From Lunularia cruciata (taxonomy: Eukaryota; Streptophyta; Marchantiopsida; Lunulariales; Lunulariaceae): a stretch of DNA of 64,000 nucleotides. How positions within the stretch are numbered: the stretch's first letter is position 1; each line of letters begins with the position of its first letter. The DNA lies in assembly GCA_948567375.1 (NCBI GenBank), contig OX419756.1, forward strand, positions 75,282,333 to 75,346,332, given 5' to 3'. The position numbers and the translations under genes were made by a program. This document shows positions 1 through 13,600 of this stretch, piece by piece. The notes under the pieces were generated by a model. That model was not told where the DNA came from. It did not search any database and was given only the letters and a program-made list of their open reading frames with translations.

Positions 1-354
1 ACTTGAATGAGGGAAAACTCCGAATGCCTAGCATGAGCTTTGGCCTTGGTATTTATAGGTAGCATACAAGACCCTTGAAGCTTCTCAAGAAACTTCCTTG
101 AGCCGCTTTCTTGGAGTGCAAGCCAAGTTAACTAGGAAGCTTCTCAAGAAGCTTCCTTCTAGAAGCCGCCTACTTGGCGTGCAAGCTAAGCTAGTTAGAA
201 GCTTCTAGAAGCTACCTGCTTAGGGTGCAAGTTAACTAGTTGGGAAGCTTCCTAAGAAGCTTCTTAGATGCTTCTAGAATATTCTAGGCTATTTTGTCTT
301 ATTCTCTACTTTGTAAGCCCAACTAACTTTGTCACTAAACTCCATATTGTTACA
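1..354 (-). repeat. LTR of chromovirus B family, cut by window edge
   Basis: This is the reverse complement of most of the LTR at 36,348-36,758. On the minus strand it begins TGTAACAATATGG at 354 and runs off the left edge. It shares the GCTTCTNGAAGCTTC-rich block and the TATAAATACC promoter-like box (about 45-60). About 354 of an expected 411 bp are present. It abuts element-D-family sequence at 355, so it was probably inserted there, but the other flank is not visible and no target duplication can be checked. Confidence 0.85.
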
Positions 355-1341
355 TCCACCTTCAATTTGACTTTATGAGCGCAACTCGTAGCAAATTGTT
401 CATGCCTTCACCTCTTGAGCTCAAAATCACAACCATTACTCAAAATTTGCTCCTGGCCAAAATCTGACGTAAACCCCAACCAAAATTTGACGTAAAATCT
501 AACGTAAACCCTAAAGTTGGCTATCCACCAAATCCCCCGCTGACTTTCCACTCGAGCCAAATTGACAAGACGGGTTTCAACAAATCACAAATTCATGAGA
601 ATAGCTTCCCAACTCCACCTTCAATTTGACTTTATGAGTGCAATTCGTAGCAAATTGTTCATGCCTTCACCTCCTGAGCTCAAAATCACAACCATTACTC
701 GAAATTTGCTCCTTCTTTGCTCAACATTTGGCCAGCGCTTCCGCACACCGTCTACCTAACTGCCAAATCTGCATCAATTGAATGAGCTTTGGCACACTAG
801 GGAAACATTGAACTTGAATCGAGCTACCAACAATCCACCAAGCTTAGAAATACCACCAACACTCAAAGTTCTTGCACCCGATTTCCCTCTGACTTCACTT
901 CTCTGATGTAATCAAATTGCTTACCACTCTCAACTCAACTCAACACAGATCAGTACTTGATCTATCACTCTATAAACAGCCAACAATTGGGCATTGATTA
1001 CAATCAAGCTACACCCACTCAAGCATAGAGAATCCAGGTGACGCTCGCTGGCCTTTGTCCACCATAGCCAAGAACTCAAAGGCTCAACATCAGAGAAGTG
1101 AGCTCTTTGAAGCTCACTTTGAAACTATACCCCCTGGACTTGAGCTAGCTCTGAAACCCTAATGGTCCCACTGACGGCTCACTTGATGGTGCAAACGGTG
1201 CAAAGTGACGGTGGGCTCCACCATGAAGTCAGTACCCCGAACACAAAATCTGACCGTTGGAAAGTAGTCTTTGAGAAACTACTGAAATAACTCTAACTAC
1301 TATCATTGGAACTCCAGTGTCTGAGGAATCTAGATGTGACA
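355..1341 (-). repeat. Element D family LTR/leader fragment (second copy)
   Basis: Read on the minus strand from 1,341, this follows the start of element D (43,971 to about 44,900) almost colinearly. It begins TGTCAC and carries the ACACTGGAGTTCC block, the CCACCGTCACTTTGCACC block and the AGTTGAGTTGAG run. It lacks about 17 bp just after TGTCAC. It starts at the same TGTCA as the copy at 43,971, which supports that being the true left terminus of the family. A stretch of about 100 bp (about 356-455) is repeated at about 612-715, a duplication not present in the 43,971 copy. No coding part of the element is here. Confidence 0.8.
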
Positions 1342-4300
1342 CTACTAATGGTGTGATATAGTCTTTGGAACATGTGTCTTGTGCTAGTTGATATAGACAA
1401 TATCTTTGTGGAAGAGAAAAGCATCTTGCCTCTAGAGATCTTTCTTTGCTTCATAAATCTAGTCTCTCATTCACTTGTCTCTTGTTCCTGTTCTCTATCA
1501 TCCTCATGGTCTCCCTCTCTAACGGCTTTCCTTGTAAGGGGTTCCTCATCTTCAAAGGTATTTAGTGGACATGGAAAGTAACCAAAATCTGATTTTGATC
1601 TCCTCTTGTTCTCTTGCCCCTTTGATTTGATCTCATCCTCTTGCTCTTTTCATCTACTCTTGTCCTCTTGCCCTTGCACATGATATTCCTCAAAACTATG
1701 AAATAATGGTACATAGGGAAATAAATCTTGGGTGCTAAGAACAAAAAACCGATCAGTGCTAAGACCACAAAACCTATATGTGGGTGTTTCATCAACACAA
1801 TCCTAGGATGGAAATTCAAGTATAACATGAGATCCCATATCCTCTTCTATGACCATCTCCTCCAAAATTGTGTTTTCAACCCCTAAGGATACTAGGACGG
1901 GTGGAGAAATGTTAGCTTTTGAACCAAACATAAGATCAATTCTTGAATAATGTGGACATTTGTGATTTAGTTTATCATCAATGATTTTCTACCCTTGCTT
2001 GATTTCTTTATCAATGATCCTTTCTCATGTGCATTTATCTTTCTATGTCTTGACAGACTTATAAGAAACTATGTATCAAGCCCATTTCTTCTACAATCTA
2101 TCTCCCATCATAGATTGTGGAAAATCTCTCCCAAACTTCACTAGATAAGTGGCCATATGATTGCGGTGCTCTTTTGTATAGGTTTCTTACTATTCCCTTT
2201 GTGTATTTGCTTGAAATGATCAGGGTCTTCTAGATAATCCAAAATTTGACTATAATGGTGAGATATCATTCTAAATCTATCATCTTCACCTCTTTTGAAT
2301 TTTAGAAGCTTTTGATTTGACATCTTTAAAAAAAGCCAAACAATGGACCAAAAGAAACCATGGCAAGAAGACCTAGAAATTTTAATAGTGAAGAATGAGA
2401 ATGCAAGGCACAGTGAGACTTCTTAGGAGAATGTGGAGTATTTAAGTATTTGAATCCGCAAGAGGTAAAGCAACTATTGTAGAATGCTCAATATTAGATA
2501 TACCATGAGAAGCAAGATCTTGCAATTCAACAAGAGGATGGTAACTTGGTAATAGGAATGAAACTCTTGTCAAGCGGTTCATAGGCTAGTGCAATTACTT
2601 CTTTTCTCCATTGCCACCCATGAATGCACTTTGCCAAAATTAATGCCGCCCATCAATAAAATTTTAAATTTTTTTATTGAAACTTCCAATCTCTAAGAAT
2701 GAAGAGTTGACAAACTCTTTACTCTTTACCTGGCTAATGGAAATGAGATTTTGGAGGGAATAAGATAAAAAAAAACTCTATTAGTAGGTGCGAGTGGGAA
2801 TTCAATTAAGCAAGGGTTTGAGGAAGTGGGTTTGCCAATTAAATTACACATTTCTTCCAATCAAAGTAGAGTTTCCAAATTCAAAATCTGCCCCCAAACA
2901 TCATTGCCATTGCTTTTGCACATGCATCCATGTTTGACTTTTGCACATGCATCCATATTTTATGAAGCTTGACTTCTAATCCTATTTATTACTAGATATT
3001 AATCATATTCATTCAAAATTCACCTACCTTGCCCAATCTCTTTGGCCAATAGCTGCCCAATCTCTCATCCCTATAATTGGATATAGAGAAAGTGAAATGG
3101 TCCATATATTATCAAAGTTATTGTAAAGTATTTTATGTCCATTTCATTTTTGGGGTAAATAATTATTACGTGTGGTTATTGAAATCACTACAAGCTCCCA
3201 CCTACCTCTATAAATATCCCATAGGAAAAATTTTGGAAACTCCCTAATATTTTCAAAGTACCTCTAAAATAATTTACTAAAAAAAGAAACATCCAAACAA
3301 AAAAATTTACAAGTCCCACCTACTTCACTAGTAATTTACACTTTCCTACCAATTGTACAAGATTAAAGTTTATGATAATCATATCCAAACCACTTTTTAT
3401 TAATATGAATGATCAAGTTATAAATATCATTAAGGTTTGTGGGATGGTTTATAACCGTGGTTTCCAAAATAGATCCAACATTGAGTCAACAAAATCCATG
3501 TGTAGAATTTGAATTGTTATTCTTGCACCACATGATTTGAGTCTATTTGCATGATAAAGAATAATTATTCCCTAAGCTCTGTCTCCAAATTTTGGTATGA
3601 GATCATTAATCATTAGTGAAGTTCACCATGGTTGTTTTTGCTAGTTTTCCAATTCATGGTCTATTGATGGAATTGAAATTTGTAGTGCAATAGAAAATTT
3701 TAATCTTGCTTTTTGTGCACCAAGGTTTGACAACACGCTAGCATTTTAAGGAGTGGAGAGAGAAATTAAGTGCTCTTGCTACATAGGGAATTGAGAATTG
3801 GGGGTTGATTGTGGTAGTAGATATGGAGTGCTCACACCTCCCTTGAAGTGGCAATTTTATATCAAGTATTGAGTCTCATTCCATGTGATTTGACTGTAGA
3901 TTCTAGAGTGGTAGTTCTTTATTATTAGTGTAGGCATTATGCAAGAATGGATCTTCTATTTGCTGAAGAGCTAACATTTCTCCACCTGCTCTTGTATCTT
4001 TAAGAGTTGAAAGTAATTTTTTGAAGATGGTCATAGATGAGGAAATGGTATCCAAGTTTTATTTGAGCAACCATTGGAGGATGGTGTAGAACAAGAAACA
4101 AGAAAAAATTGGATTAGGAAACAACACCCAACACCCATGTACTCCATTGCATTCACAAGTTTTTATGTTCCTAGTACCTAATAGTCATTTCCTTTTGTAC
4201 CTTTCTCTCACGGCTTTAAGGAGGATTATATTGTGTAGGGGTAAGAGGAGGAGAGCCAAACTACATCGTTTCATCAGTCAAGATTGGAGTGTGAAGACTT

Positions 4301-4448
4301 TCCAGCTCAACCAACTACCCACATAGATGACGAACCATGATCATGAGAAGCTGATAGAGAATGAGAGCATGAGGGTAATAAGGATAGAGAACGGGAGACA
4401 AAATTTCAAAAATGAAGAAAGGTCTTGAGCTAAGACATCCTCTTCTTC
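1342..4448. other. AT-rich intergenic DNA, no supported gene
   Basis: There is no open frame longer than about 90 codons with ATG and convincing composition. A 60-codon minus-strand frame at 2,141-2,323 has a charged, helical look (ILDYLEDPDHFKQIHKG) and may be a fossil of coding sequence. I cannot name a family. The rest looks like unconstrained AT-rich DNA. Confidence 0.5.
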
Positions 4449-4638
4449 TATGGGAAGAAAGACACCCACTTTAAAGATACTATCTTGGCTTTTGCACAAG
4501 ATCTTTCAAATGTGACCAAATTCAGAAGCAAATCAATTGAAGCTAGAGAGAGATGTAAACTAGCAAAAATTGAAGCCCATAAGATTGCCAAGATGGAGAA
4601 GTTAGACTCAAAGGGAAAGTTTAAAAAAGAGTATTGAT
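4449..4638 (+). other. Possible decayed coding fragment, charged helical peptide
   Basis: One frame stays open for about 62 codons and reads as a Lys/Glu-rich, probably helical peptide (contains DTILAFAQDLSNVTKFRSKS and ends KFKKEY before TGA). It has no ATG of its own, no recognised motif, and is surrounded by stops. It could be the remnant of a transposon protein or of a host exon. It is listed because its composition is more protein-like than its surroundings. Confidence 0.2.
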
Positions 4639-7540
4639 TTCCAAGTTAGAGAAGAGGAGAATTAAAGAAAGTAACTCAAAATACAAAAGGATTCACTCTA
4701 GATTTTAGAATTAGCAAAAGTAGAGAAGACACACAAAAGTTAAAAGCATAATGAATATCATGTTTGATATAGATAGTACACCAGTTGAGAGTTACATTAA
4801 CAAGACTAAATGCCCCGACCAGGATACCTTCCTTGCATCTCAATTGACAACAATTAGTGTAAAAGAGTGCCTGCTATTAGTGGAAAAGAATAGTGGATTA
4901 ACAGTTATTTTTTTATTTATGTCAAAGCACATGTTTTTGGGTTTTCATATTTTATATATAAAGATTTACCATGTGTTTTTTATATGTATCTGTGTAAAAT
5001 TGATGTACATTTAGAGTGAAGTTTACTTTTGTTAAGAATCTGCTTGGACAAGTGTGAAAAGTTGGGTGTGTTGTGTTTGGCTTGCTATTCAAGCTATGCC
5101 TGACCCGGTCATATTGATGGCTGTCTCAACCAGGACAGAAAGTGAACCACTTTATATTATCATGTTGTCTTTCATTTTTCATTTAATGGGGTATTCGAAA
5201 TGTTGTTCTGGGAGTATCTCAGGGTGGCGCTTGGATTTTGCTAGGAAAGGGGTTTCGCGCCATTGTCAGTTGGGTTGTGTCGGAAAAGTGGGGTTTGGCA
5301 CCCTGGTCGCTCGGGTCTCGCATAAAATGTGGGTCTCGTTTGCAGCTTATGCGGGTTGCACGTGTCTAGCTCAGGTTTTGCTAGAGATGTTTTCTCTCTT
5401 GCAAAGTTGGGCTCGGGTTTTGATGCAGATGTCAAGTTTCACTACGTTGACAAAGACAAATCCACCGGGGTTTCATGAGGGTTTTGGGGGACATGAGTGT
5501 TGTGAGATTTAGTGGGGTATTTGTACGGCAAGGTCTCGCTCTCTACAATCAAGCACCAAATATATCCTCTCTCTCCTTCTTCTCCTTCGTGACCTCTCTG
5601 TCCATTGATCTTCTTGTCCTCTCTCTCTCCTTCCTCCTTTGCCTTTGAAATTTCTCTTCCTGTCTTATCTTGTCCTTCATCGTTTGCAAACTGCTCCTTT
5701 TGTCTTCCCTATCCTTCCCCTCTTGCCCATTCGATAGTTATTCCGTCCTCTCTCTTTCGAAATTGCTCTCTTTCCTCTCTGATTTTCCCCTGTGCCTCTT
5801 TCTTTTGAAAATGATCTGTTCTTACTCTCCCTTGCGTAATCCCTCCTCCTCGATAGGTGTTCCTGACTCCCAAATTTTGAAGAGAAATTTCCATGAAATT
5901 CCTCTTCAAAATTTGGTACGGAGGAATTTTCCTTTCCATGTAATTCCTCTGTACTCCCTCTGTTGAGGCTCTCTTTCCCCTCCTCCTTTTTTAAAAGGCA
6001 AAAGACGACCGCGTAGAATAAAAGAAGGATGAAAGTGAATCTCTCTGAATTCTCAGTTTGGATTTCTGCACTTGATTTTCTTTACAAATATCACTCCCCG
6101 ATATCCAAAACTGGACTTCTTTACAATCCCTCCCGAATATCTCACTCTCTAACCTCTGGGGAAACTCAATTTCAAATTCGATCTCTGTGACTCAATTTTC
6201 CCCACATACTTAATGAACTTGGTTTCCGCAACCTATGGGGGCACTCAATTTCAAATTGGATTTCTGTGACTCAATTTTCCCCAAATACTCGATGAACTCT
6301 GTTTCACTGAATCGCAGAAACTCAAAGCCCCATTTTATAGAGAGGAGAAGTCCTCTCTCGAAGGTGACTCTTCACCTTTCATACAGCGACACCAACATCA
6401 AAATATGTCATTTCTTTTTTAATCAACTTCAAATGAACTAAGTTCAAATGAAGATTCTAATATATTCATAGATATATCGAGGTGAAATGTATATATTAGA
6501 ATTCAAATTTAAATTTATCATATTCAACTTGGGAAAATTTGAGTTCTTACAAGTATTAATATCTCTATTTTACCCCTAAAAATCCAAATTTGCTCGGAAT
6601 GAGGTTTACAAAGCTACCTTATCACTATTTTCACATGGAAATTCAATTTCTGAATTCAATTCAATTGGAGAATTGTGTATCATTATCAATATGATTGAGT
6701 GCAAATTTAAATATTTTCCAACTCTCAAGTCTAATATTGAGGTCTACAAGGAAAAAATAAACTCACATCAAGCTGATACCCGTCAAACACCTCTTTTCTA
6801 CATAGTGACACCCTAGCTATACCCCAACTACCGAACCAAGCCCCGTCAAACACTTCTTTTCAAAATAGCGATGCGCTGATTACCTGAACCAAGCCACGCC
6901 CAAACAATAATTTGCCACCGTCCACACTCGGAACAGTACCGAGCTTTCTTTTCTACCAGGACGAACATTTTATTAACACAAAGAACATTTGAACCAAGTG
7001 AAAATTTTATTAACATCCAACTTGAACAATACCGAGCTTTGTTTTCTACACGTATGAACATTTTATTAAGGATTCAACATTCTTCCTGATCCGTGAACGC
7101 CTTCTCGTCCAAAATCCCTCATCGCGATCACTGTTTGCAAGTAGAGCATGCATACATCTTTTTATTTCATTCTTCAACTCTTGTCGAATAATGCATGGCA
7201 TGTCAATATTTGTAAGCGGTGACAACCTTCTTCTCTCACCTCTCCACTCTCCTCCGCAAATTCGTACCGCCCATCGTTCATAAAATGGAGATTGACCCTC
7301 TCTTCTAGCGCTCGGGTAAGTTTTTGTCAAGTGTAGTGACCCTAAAACTCTCTTCTTACACTCAGGTCCTTCCAGTCACTAAATTGAAATCTGCACTCAG
7401 GTTTTACGTTCACGTTGTTTCTATCACTAAATTCAACTCCACAAATTACATTTCTAGTATAACTGTAATTTGTACAAACGGTCAACTTTCAAAAATTCAT
7501 TTCGTGTCCAACCTTGATCCCTGGGAGCAAGATCGATGAT
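4639..7540. other. Non-coding region with pyrimidine tract and short tandem duplications
   Basis: I see no supported gene. A strongly pyrimidine-rich stretch lies at about 5,555-5,810 (CTCTCTCCTTCTTCTCC and similar). A tandem duplication of about 79 bp lies at about 6,152-6,310 (unit core ACTCAATTTCAAATT, then TCTGTGACTCAATTTTCCCC). A direct repeat of about 45 bp (ACCGAGCTTTNTTTTCTAC, then GAACATTTTATTAA) occurs at about 6,938-6,985 and 7,029-7,070. The open frame at 5,054-5,512 starts with GTG and has no recognisable domain. Confidence 0.5.
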
Positions 7541-10500
7541 TCTTGTGTTTCTTTCATTTTGCATCCACTGCTTCATGTTCGTGCTCCTCTCTCTTTCAAT
7601 TTGAATTATGAAGATCTATTTTGATACACATGTCCTTCACTTAATGTATGCCTAAGGTGATTAGTTTCAGGTGATTCATAACCCTAAAAGACTACGCGTC
7701 GCATTTTGCAGTGCTCGATAACGTTTTACGGCTACGAGGAATACCCCTAAATTTACAATTATCCCCTCCACGTCACTCGTAAAAAAGTTAACGATACTTG
7801 TAAAGGAATTTACAGGACTTGTATGGGAGGTGAAAACCCCATTTTTTAAGCAAATTAAGATCTTATAGAAAAATATCTAGAGATAAAATTTTAATTTGGA
7901 GAGACTAGTTCGTTGGGTCACTTTTATAAAATAAGCAAATTTTGCTATAGATATAGAATCGAAGCAAGTCATAATCATAAAGTCAAATTTTATAAACAAA
8001 TCTAGAATTTGAGTGAAAGTTTAGAGTTTGATACAAGAAAGAGGTGTTCAATGATGAGTATTCTTTGTCATTGCGCTTTCACTATCAATTTTAAGTTTAT
8101 TCTTAGAATCATTAAGGTTTAAATCCTATTTGTCTAGCTACACAACAATGTTTATCTTGTAATTTGAGTGACTTTGAAATTTTTATACCCTTGCAATTTC
8201 TTCCTCCCTACTTCGTTTAAAATCATACTTTCATACCACTAATATATTCATTTAAAATTGAACTACATCAATCTTTGTAAACCTTTTCTATATTATCAAA
8301 TATTAGATATTATTGAAAGGAATAAATAGAAGTATGCTTTAAGACTATAGATATATGAAATGAATAAATGAATACATATATCCATAATTATGGATTTTTA
8401 ATTATAGTTTAATTATTTTTAATAAATATCTGATATTAATTTCATGAAAAAATCACAAAGACTAACTAAAAATTATACAAATATTTAAATAATTTAAGCT
8501 TATTCTATAAAACTTAATTCATTTTCTGATTTGGACAGCTTAAAATATCATCCATATCATAAAATAGATAATAACTAATTTAGATTAAGTACAAAAATTA
8601 TCACTTATAATAATTAAATTTATCAAGATTGAATTTAGACTAAGTAACATAATATAAATTTTATTAAAATATTAACATTTTTTACTTTGAATTTTCAATT
8701 TCAACCATATATAAAAATTACAAATTGTTGTATGTTTGTTTTATCAAGGCTTTTGTCACTTGATAAAAACGTGTATAAGAATTGCAAAACCAAAATATAA
8801 ATGTGAAAGAAAACAAGGTGAAGATGAAAAACAAGAACTAATATAAAAGCTCCGTAGCAAGAATGAAAATAGGAACTAGTTACACAATCCTTAGTCATTA
8901 CATTGAAGGTGGTCAAATCAACATACTACTTGGAGAAAATGACGATTAGAACTAGATGCAAAGTCTATTGAGTTATCAACATCGATATTCTAACTATTTA
9001 GCAAAAATGAAAATGGAATCAAATACAAAATATAATGAAAATTAAGGACAAAAAATGCTCTATATACATTTAATTTTATGAAGTTGAACTAAAAACACAA
9101 TTCTTCAATATATCCATTTATCAAAACGATAGAAATTATGGTTATAGAATTGCTTTGAGAAGTAAAAGATATACCTAAACAACAAGTTTAGTGTATCGAA
9201 ACTTTATGAAGTTCAAGTCCATGTTTTGTTAATATATCTAGGTTGATTGTTGATAAGGAGTTTTGACAGGTTTGATTACCTATGGAGGTTTTACTATATT
9301 TTAGTTGATTAGTTTGCTGGCAGTTTCACTTTAGAATTACAAGGATTAATGTCAAACTACAAAATATTAATTCAATCATGTCTATTTTATTATGTTTGGA
9401 CTTTAGGAATCTTTATAGCTTTACTTTTGTTACATTCTGATTAGTTTGTCTAAAATTAACTCAAATAAGGAAAAATTTCATCATAAGGAATTTAAAATTG
9501 ATAAATTGTTTATGTATTTTTTATTTAAATTAAAAATAGGTCAATAGTCTGAAAATAGCTTCAAGAGAAGAAGAAAAGGAGAGCCCTTGAAATTCAATAA
9601 GTACATAAATCCTTGGGTAGTGTGGAGTTGTGAGATTTACTCTACGTTGAAATGTACTTTAAATATTAACTTGAGTAGGAGTTTATTTTATCTCAATTGA
9701 TGTCTTCTCTTTGAAAATTTATTCTCTATGTTTATACATGTATTTTAGAATTTTTATACTTCTTAACACTTCTTCAATCGTCTTAAATCATTCTAGAACC
9801 ATTTATATTTATCTGGTTTATATAATTATTATTTTAATTTAAATTCCATATCCACTTATAATTTAATAATAGTTTTAAATTTATTATAGTTGATCATGTT
9901 AAGTTCACAATATCTTTGTTATTAGTAATTTTTCACTATGACATATTTTACAAATAAAAGATGATTACAAAATATAATATCTAAAATGTATTTAAACCTC
10001 TTGGTCCACCCTCTTCCAATATGAAACTTATCTGCAGTGTTATATCCAATTATCCAATATAATACTCAAATATGAAATATATTTACATATTTAAGGAAAA
10101 TATAAAATATACATTTTTAAAATAGAATGCCATGCATCCAAACTAAATAAATGGCTATTATTGGAATTCATATGTTTAGAATAAAAACAAAATATCTAAT
10201 AATTATAGTGAAATGTACACTTTGATAACTCACATGTCCAATATAAAACCAGATGACCATTATAATTTCCGATATTTCCAAGGTTCAGAAATTAAAATAC
10301 AAATATTGAAGTTTAAAGGTAGAAAAATTTCACTGTATGTGTAAACTATATGGTATCATACGGATAAGATTACAAGTAATAAAAAAGCATTTCTGATAAA
10401 TAGATTAATCAATTCAACATTGTAAGAGAAGAATGTTAACTTATGAATGATTTTGAATCATTCGTAGATGGTGGAAACAGATTCAGAAGAATTTGATGCA

Positions 10501-12900
10501 AAAATGAAAAGTAGAACGAGAAACTTGTTTTATTCGTGAAGTATCGGTTGGAATTACCAATTGCCCGGACATCTGCAGCCCGAGGATATAGAATCATCAG
10601 TACTTTTACACTAAGGTGCAAATACAGAAGACTCTGACGATTTTGTTCTTAATCGATGTTCCATGATACCTTCATCTTACAAACAGGTGAGTCTCTTAAT
10701 CCGGCATTGCAAATCCGTCATTGACAAGTTGATAAGTAGACAAGTGCGATCTCGCTGCCGGAAAGGAGACGTCGCAAGACGTGCGACGTCTCCTTCCCGC
10801 ACTTGTGGAAGTTTATAGTTATCCAAAACCTGGAGAAGGTGACCGCGTGTGCAACAAGAATAATGGGAAGACCCCAAGGAAAAGACTTGAAACCCTACAA
10901 GGAAAAGACATAGGGGTAAAATGGAGTCAAATCCGATACTGATAGTATCGGGAAGAGGAATCTAAAACCTCCACCAGTGCGATCTCGCCGGCGGAAAGGA
11001 GACATCGCACTTGTCGATTATATCAACTTGTTAATGAGGGATTCATTTACCCAAATGAAGTGTAATTTTTAGGAAACACACTAAATCCACCTCATTTTTT
11101 CTGTTCATTCACATTTAAATAAACCAATCAAACCACTCTTGCTATGTTATGAGCTTGGCTACAATGTTGAAACATGACGTTAAAAGTATCCTATAACCAA
11201 GACCCAGCATGCGACAACGACCAATTTCACACAATTGACCACTCTGATTGGCTAGAAGTGTTAGAATAGGAGGTGTGAGGTGGATGAGCAGAAAAGGTGA
11301 GGTGGGTTTACAATTGCTCTAATTTTTATTGAAACTCTTAGTGACCAAGAGTCGGGGTTCACAATGGATAACTGCAATTTCATTAATTAAATCTGCAGTT
11401 ACAGAGAGTAAAGCCATTTTAATATTAAACTTGAAAAATTAGTCTAAAATAGAACTTCTTCATATAAAACTTTTCTTTAATTGACTTTCAAAATTATCTT
11501 TATAAAGGATTGCATTCAAAATATTGTCTGTTGTGGGGAAGTTCTTGGGATCATTTCACTTGTAAAGGGTGCAATTTATTGGTATATTTTATTTTATTTT
11601 ATATTTTCTTTTACTCATGGCAGCATGGGGAGTTGAAACTTATCCAACTTGCACTTATCGAGAGTGCAGGACCTTGATCGCATCATGATTACATCTGAGT
11701 CTAAGATAGATGATCCAAATCGTCCCTTGATCAAAATTGCGGCTCAAAACGGAATGCCTGACTCACAACTTTAGCATGTGTCCAAACATAAGATTCCGAC
11801 TTTCCTAAACTAAACGACCAACATTATTCTTAAATGTCTCCAGATTCTTGATTCTAGATGGACTCGACATAACTATCTATACGTCCCATGGTCAAAATTC
11901 TACACATTTCTTGCTGTCCGTGGTTCACAATCATCGATCTGTTCACACGCTGGATAAATTTCTAGTTGTTGCCCGAACAACTTCCTCAGACAAATCATTG
12001 ACAAGAAGATAGACGGGATCACCCCTGTTGGTCTTGCTTGTCCAACCTCCATGGAGTCATGAGAGGGTAAAGACCAACGAAGTTTGAAGGCAGATGAAGA
12101 ACATTGGAGCGACCTCCAAGGTCTCGACCGAGCAGCATGAGACCAACCTTCCCAGAGACCAGAAGACGTATCCTTGACGGGAAGATTGACAGGAGGTCAA
12201 ACTGCGCCGGTCTTAAGTTTTCACCCTCCTTGGGCTCACCAGCGATAAAGACCTGAAATTTAGAGCAAAAGAAGCAGACTTGCGGGACCACCAAGTGCAG
12301 GGTTGGCCATTCACCACGTGAAGCCATCAGTCAGCGTTGTTCAAGACCAATGATTTATACAAGGAATTGTGGCAGAAAAAAATCAATTTAATCAGGTCCG
12401 GTGAAAGGGTCGATGGAAAATATTAACAAAGTTAAATTGAATTAAGATGGATATTCTCGAATATTTCAATAAGAACTACATAATTATTCATCGAAATAAT
12501 TTTATCGGTATAATTTTATTAAGTTAACCAAAAACTATTATACAGCTAAAAAATGAATATTGTAACCCTCAACTGAACTAATATATTTATAGATCTAAAT
12601 ATATGACTGAGCATTTACATACAAGCTCGGGAAGAGCTAGGTTTGTGATATACAAAACCTATTTAACCCGAACAATCAAGAGCAGTTTCCACGTTTTAGA
12701 TTATTCATATGGAACTTATTCAAGATCACAGCCTAGTATACACAATAAAATGCTTTGCGGATTGCGAGAGGGCTATCCTGCAGCTGTTCTCAAAGGATAT
12801 TGGTTTCATCGTGAGTCTGACTTCAGCGGCTTAGTCACATCCATGAGTGATATCATGGCTAAATGAGACTAAACATGACATGTTATCATAACTAGCATAT
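7541..12900. other. Long AT-rich intergenic stretch
   Basis: The sequence is very AT-rich, especially at 8,200-10,400, with only short chance ORFs. Small inverted repeats are present at 10,763-10,795 (perfect 14-bp arms) and 10,933-10,951 (CCGATAC...GTATCGG). A 102-codon minus-strand frame at 12,019-12,327 has ATG but no recognisable domain, and I do not call it a gene. Confidence 0.5.
10741..10808. repeat. Inverted repeat (hairpin)
   Basis: AAGGAGACGTCGCA at 10,763-10,776 is followed, after a 5-base loop, by its exact complement at 10,782-10,795. Flanking CAAGTGCG and CGCACTTG extend an imperfect stem to the whole interval. A related version (AGTGCGATCTCGCCGGCGG, then AAGGAGACATCGCACT) recurs at 10,975-11,011. 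Confidence 0.8.
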
Positions 12901-12907
12901 AACATGA

Positions 12908-12910
<3 letters not shown>

Positions 12911-12953
<43 letters not shown>
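12911..12953. repeat. (TA)n microsatellite
   Basis: This is an uninterrupted TA dinucleotide run of about 40 bp. A shorter one is at about 15,341-15,367. Confidence 0.95.
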
Positions 12954-12955
<2 letters not shown>

Positions 12956-13219
12956 TAATTGCGGATCTCGACGACAACAATAGTGTTTGTCTCTCATCAT
13001 GGACATGCTACCATTCATCCAACTGGCCTTCGTGTACTGGCAGTTTGCAAAGTAAGTTACAAGGACAAGATATCACCTGTTTCGAGTTCAACTAGACATG
13101 ATCTAACATATAATAGAAAGTGAGGAAAGTGTATATACATATATATGTTTCCCATCCAGGACATTCACATGAACTTAGGTCTGGTTCTCCCCTTAAGAAG
13201 CACTTTCCTAGAAGCATAC

Positions 13220-13600
13220 GTACATGAGTATCCATGGACACATCAAATTACACAGACCCACAAAAGTGTCAGACTGTTCCGTGATCTCAAGCAAGAGCAA
13301 TAAAAAAGTTATAATGGATTGCTATTCATACATGAGTGTCCATGGACACATCAAATTACACAGGCCCACAAAGTGTCAGACTGTTCCGGGATCTCAAATC
13401 AAGAGCACTAAAAAAGTTATAATGGAGTGCTACTCATATATGAGTGTCCATGGACACTCATACTCATGTATGACTGGATGTCCATGGTCACATCAAATTA
13501 CACATGGACGATCATGTTACACAGGCCCACAAAGTGTCAGACTGTTCCGTGATCTCAAATCAAGAGCAATAAAAAAGTTATAATGGAGTGCTATTCAGTT
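13220..13600. repeat. Three-copy tandem repeat, ~110-bp unit
   Basis: Units begin ATGAGTNTCCATGGACA and end AAAAAAGTTATAATGGANTGCTA. Units 1 and 2 (about 13,222-13,331 and 13,332-13,438) are about 110 bp each. Unit 3 (about 13,439-13,600) carries an extra block of about 45 bp after its first 20 bases. The 119-codon open frame over this stretch is just the repeat in translation. Confidence 0.85.

Noticed and set aside
5054-5512. 152-codon open frame
   Set aside because: Starts with GTG, low-complexity composition, no recognisable domain, and an overlapping frame on the other strand.
12904-13095. Frame with an alternating Tyr-Ile run
   Set aside because: Product of the TA microsatellite.
13224-13583. 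119-codon open frame with internal repeats
   Set aside because: It is the translation of the three-copy 110-bp tandem repeat.
13220-13600. Regular repeats as a CRISPR array
   Set aside because: Units are contiguous with no unique spacers, and the genome is eukaryotic.
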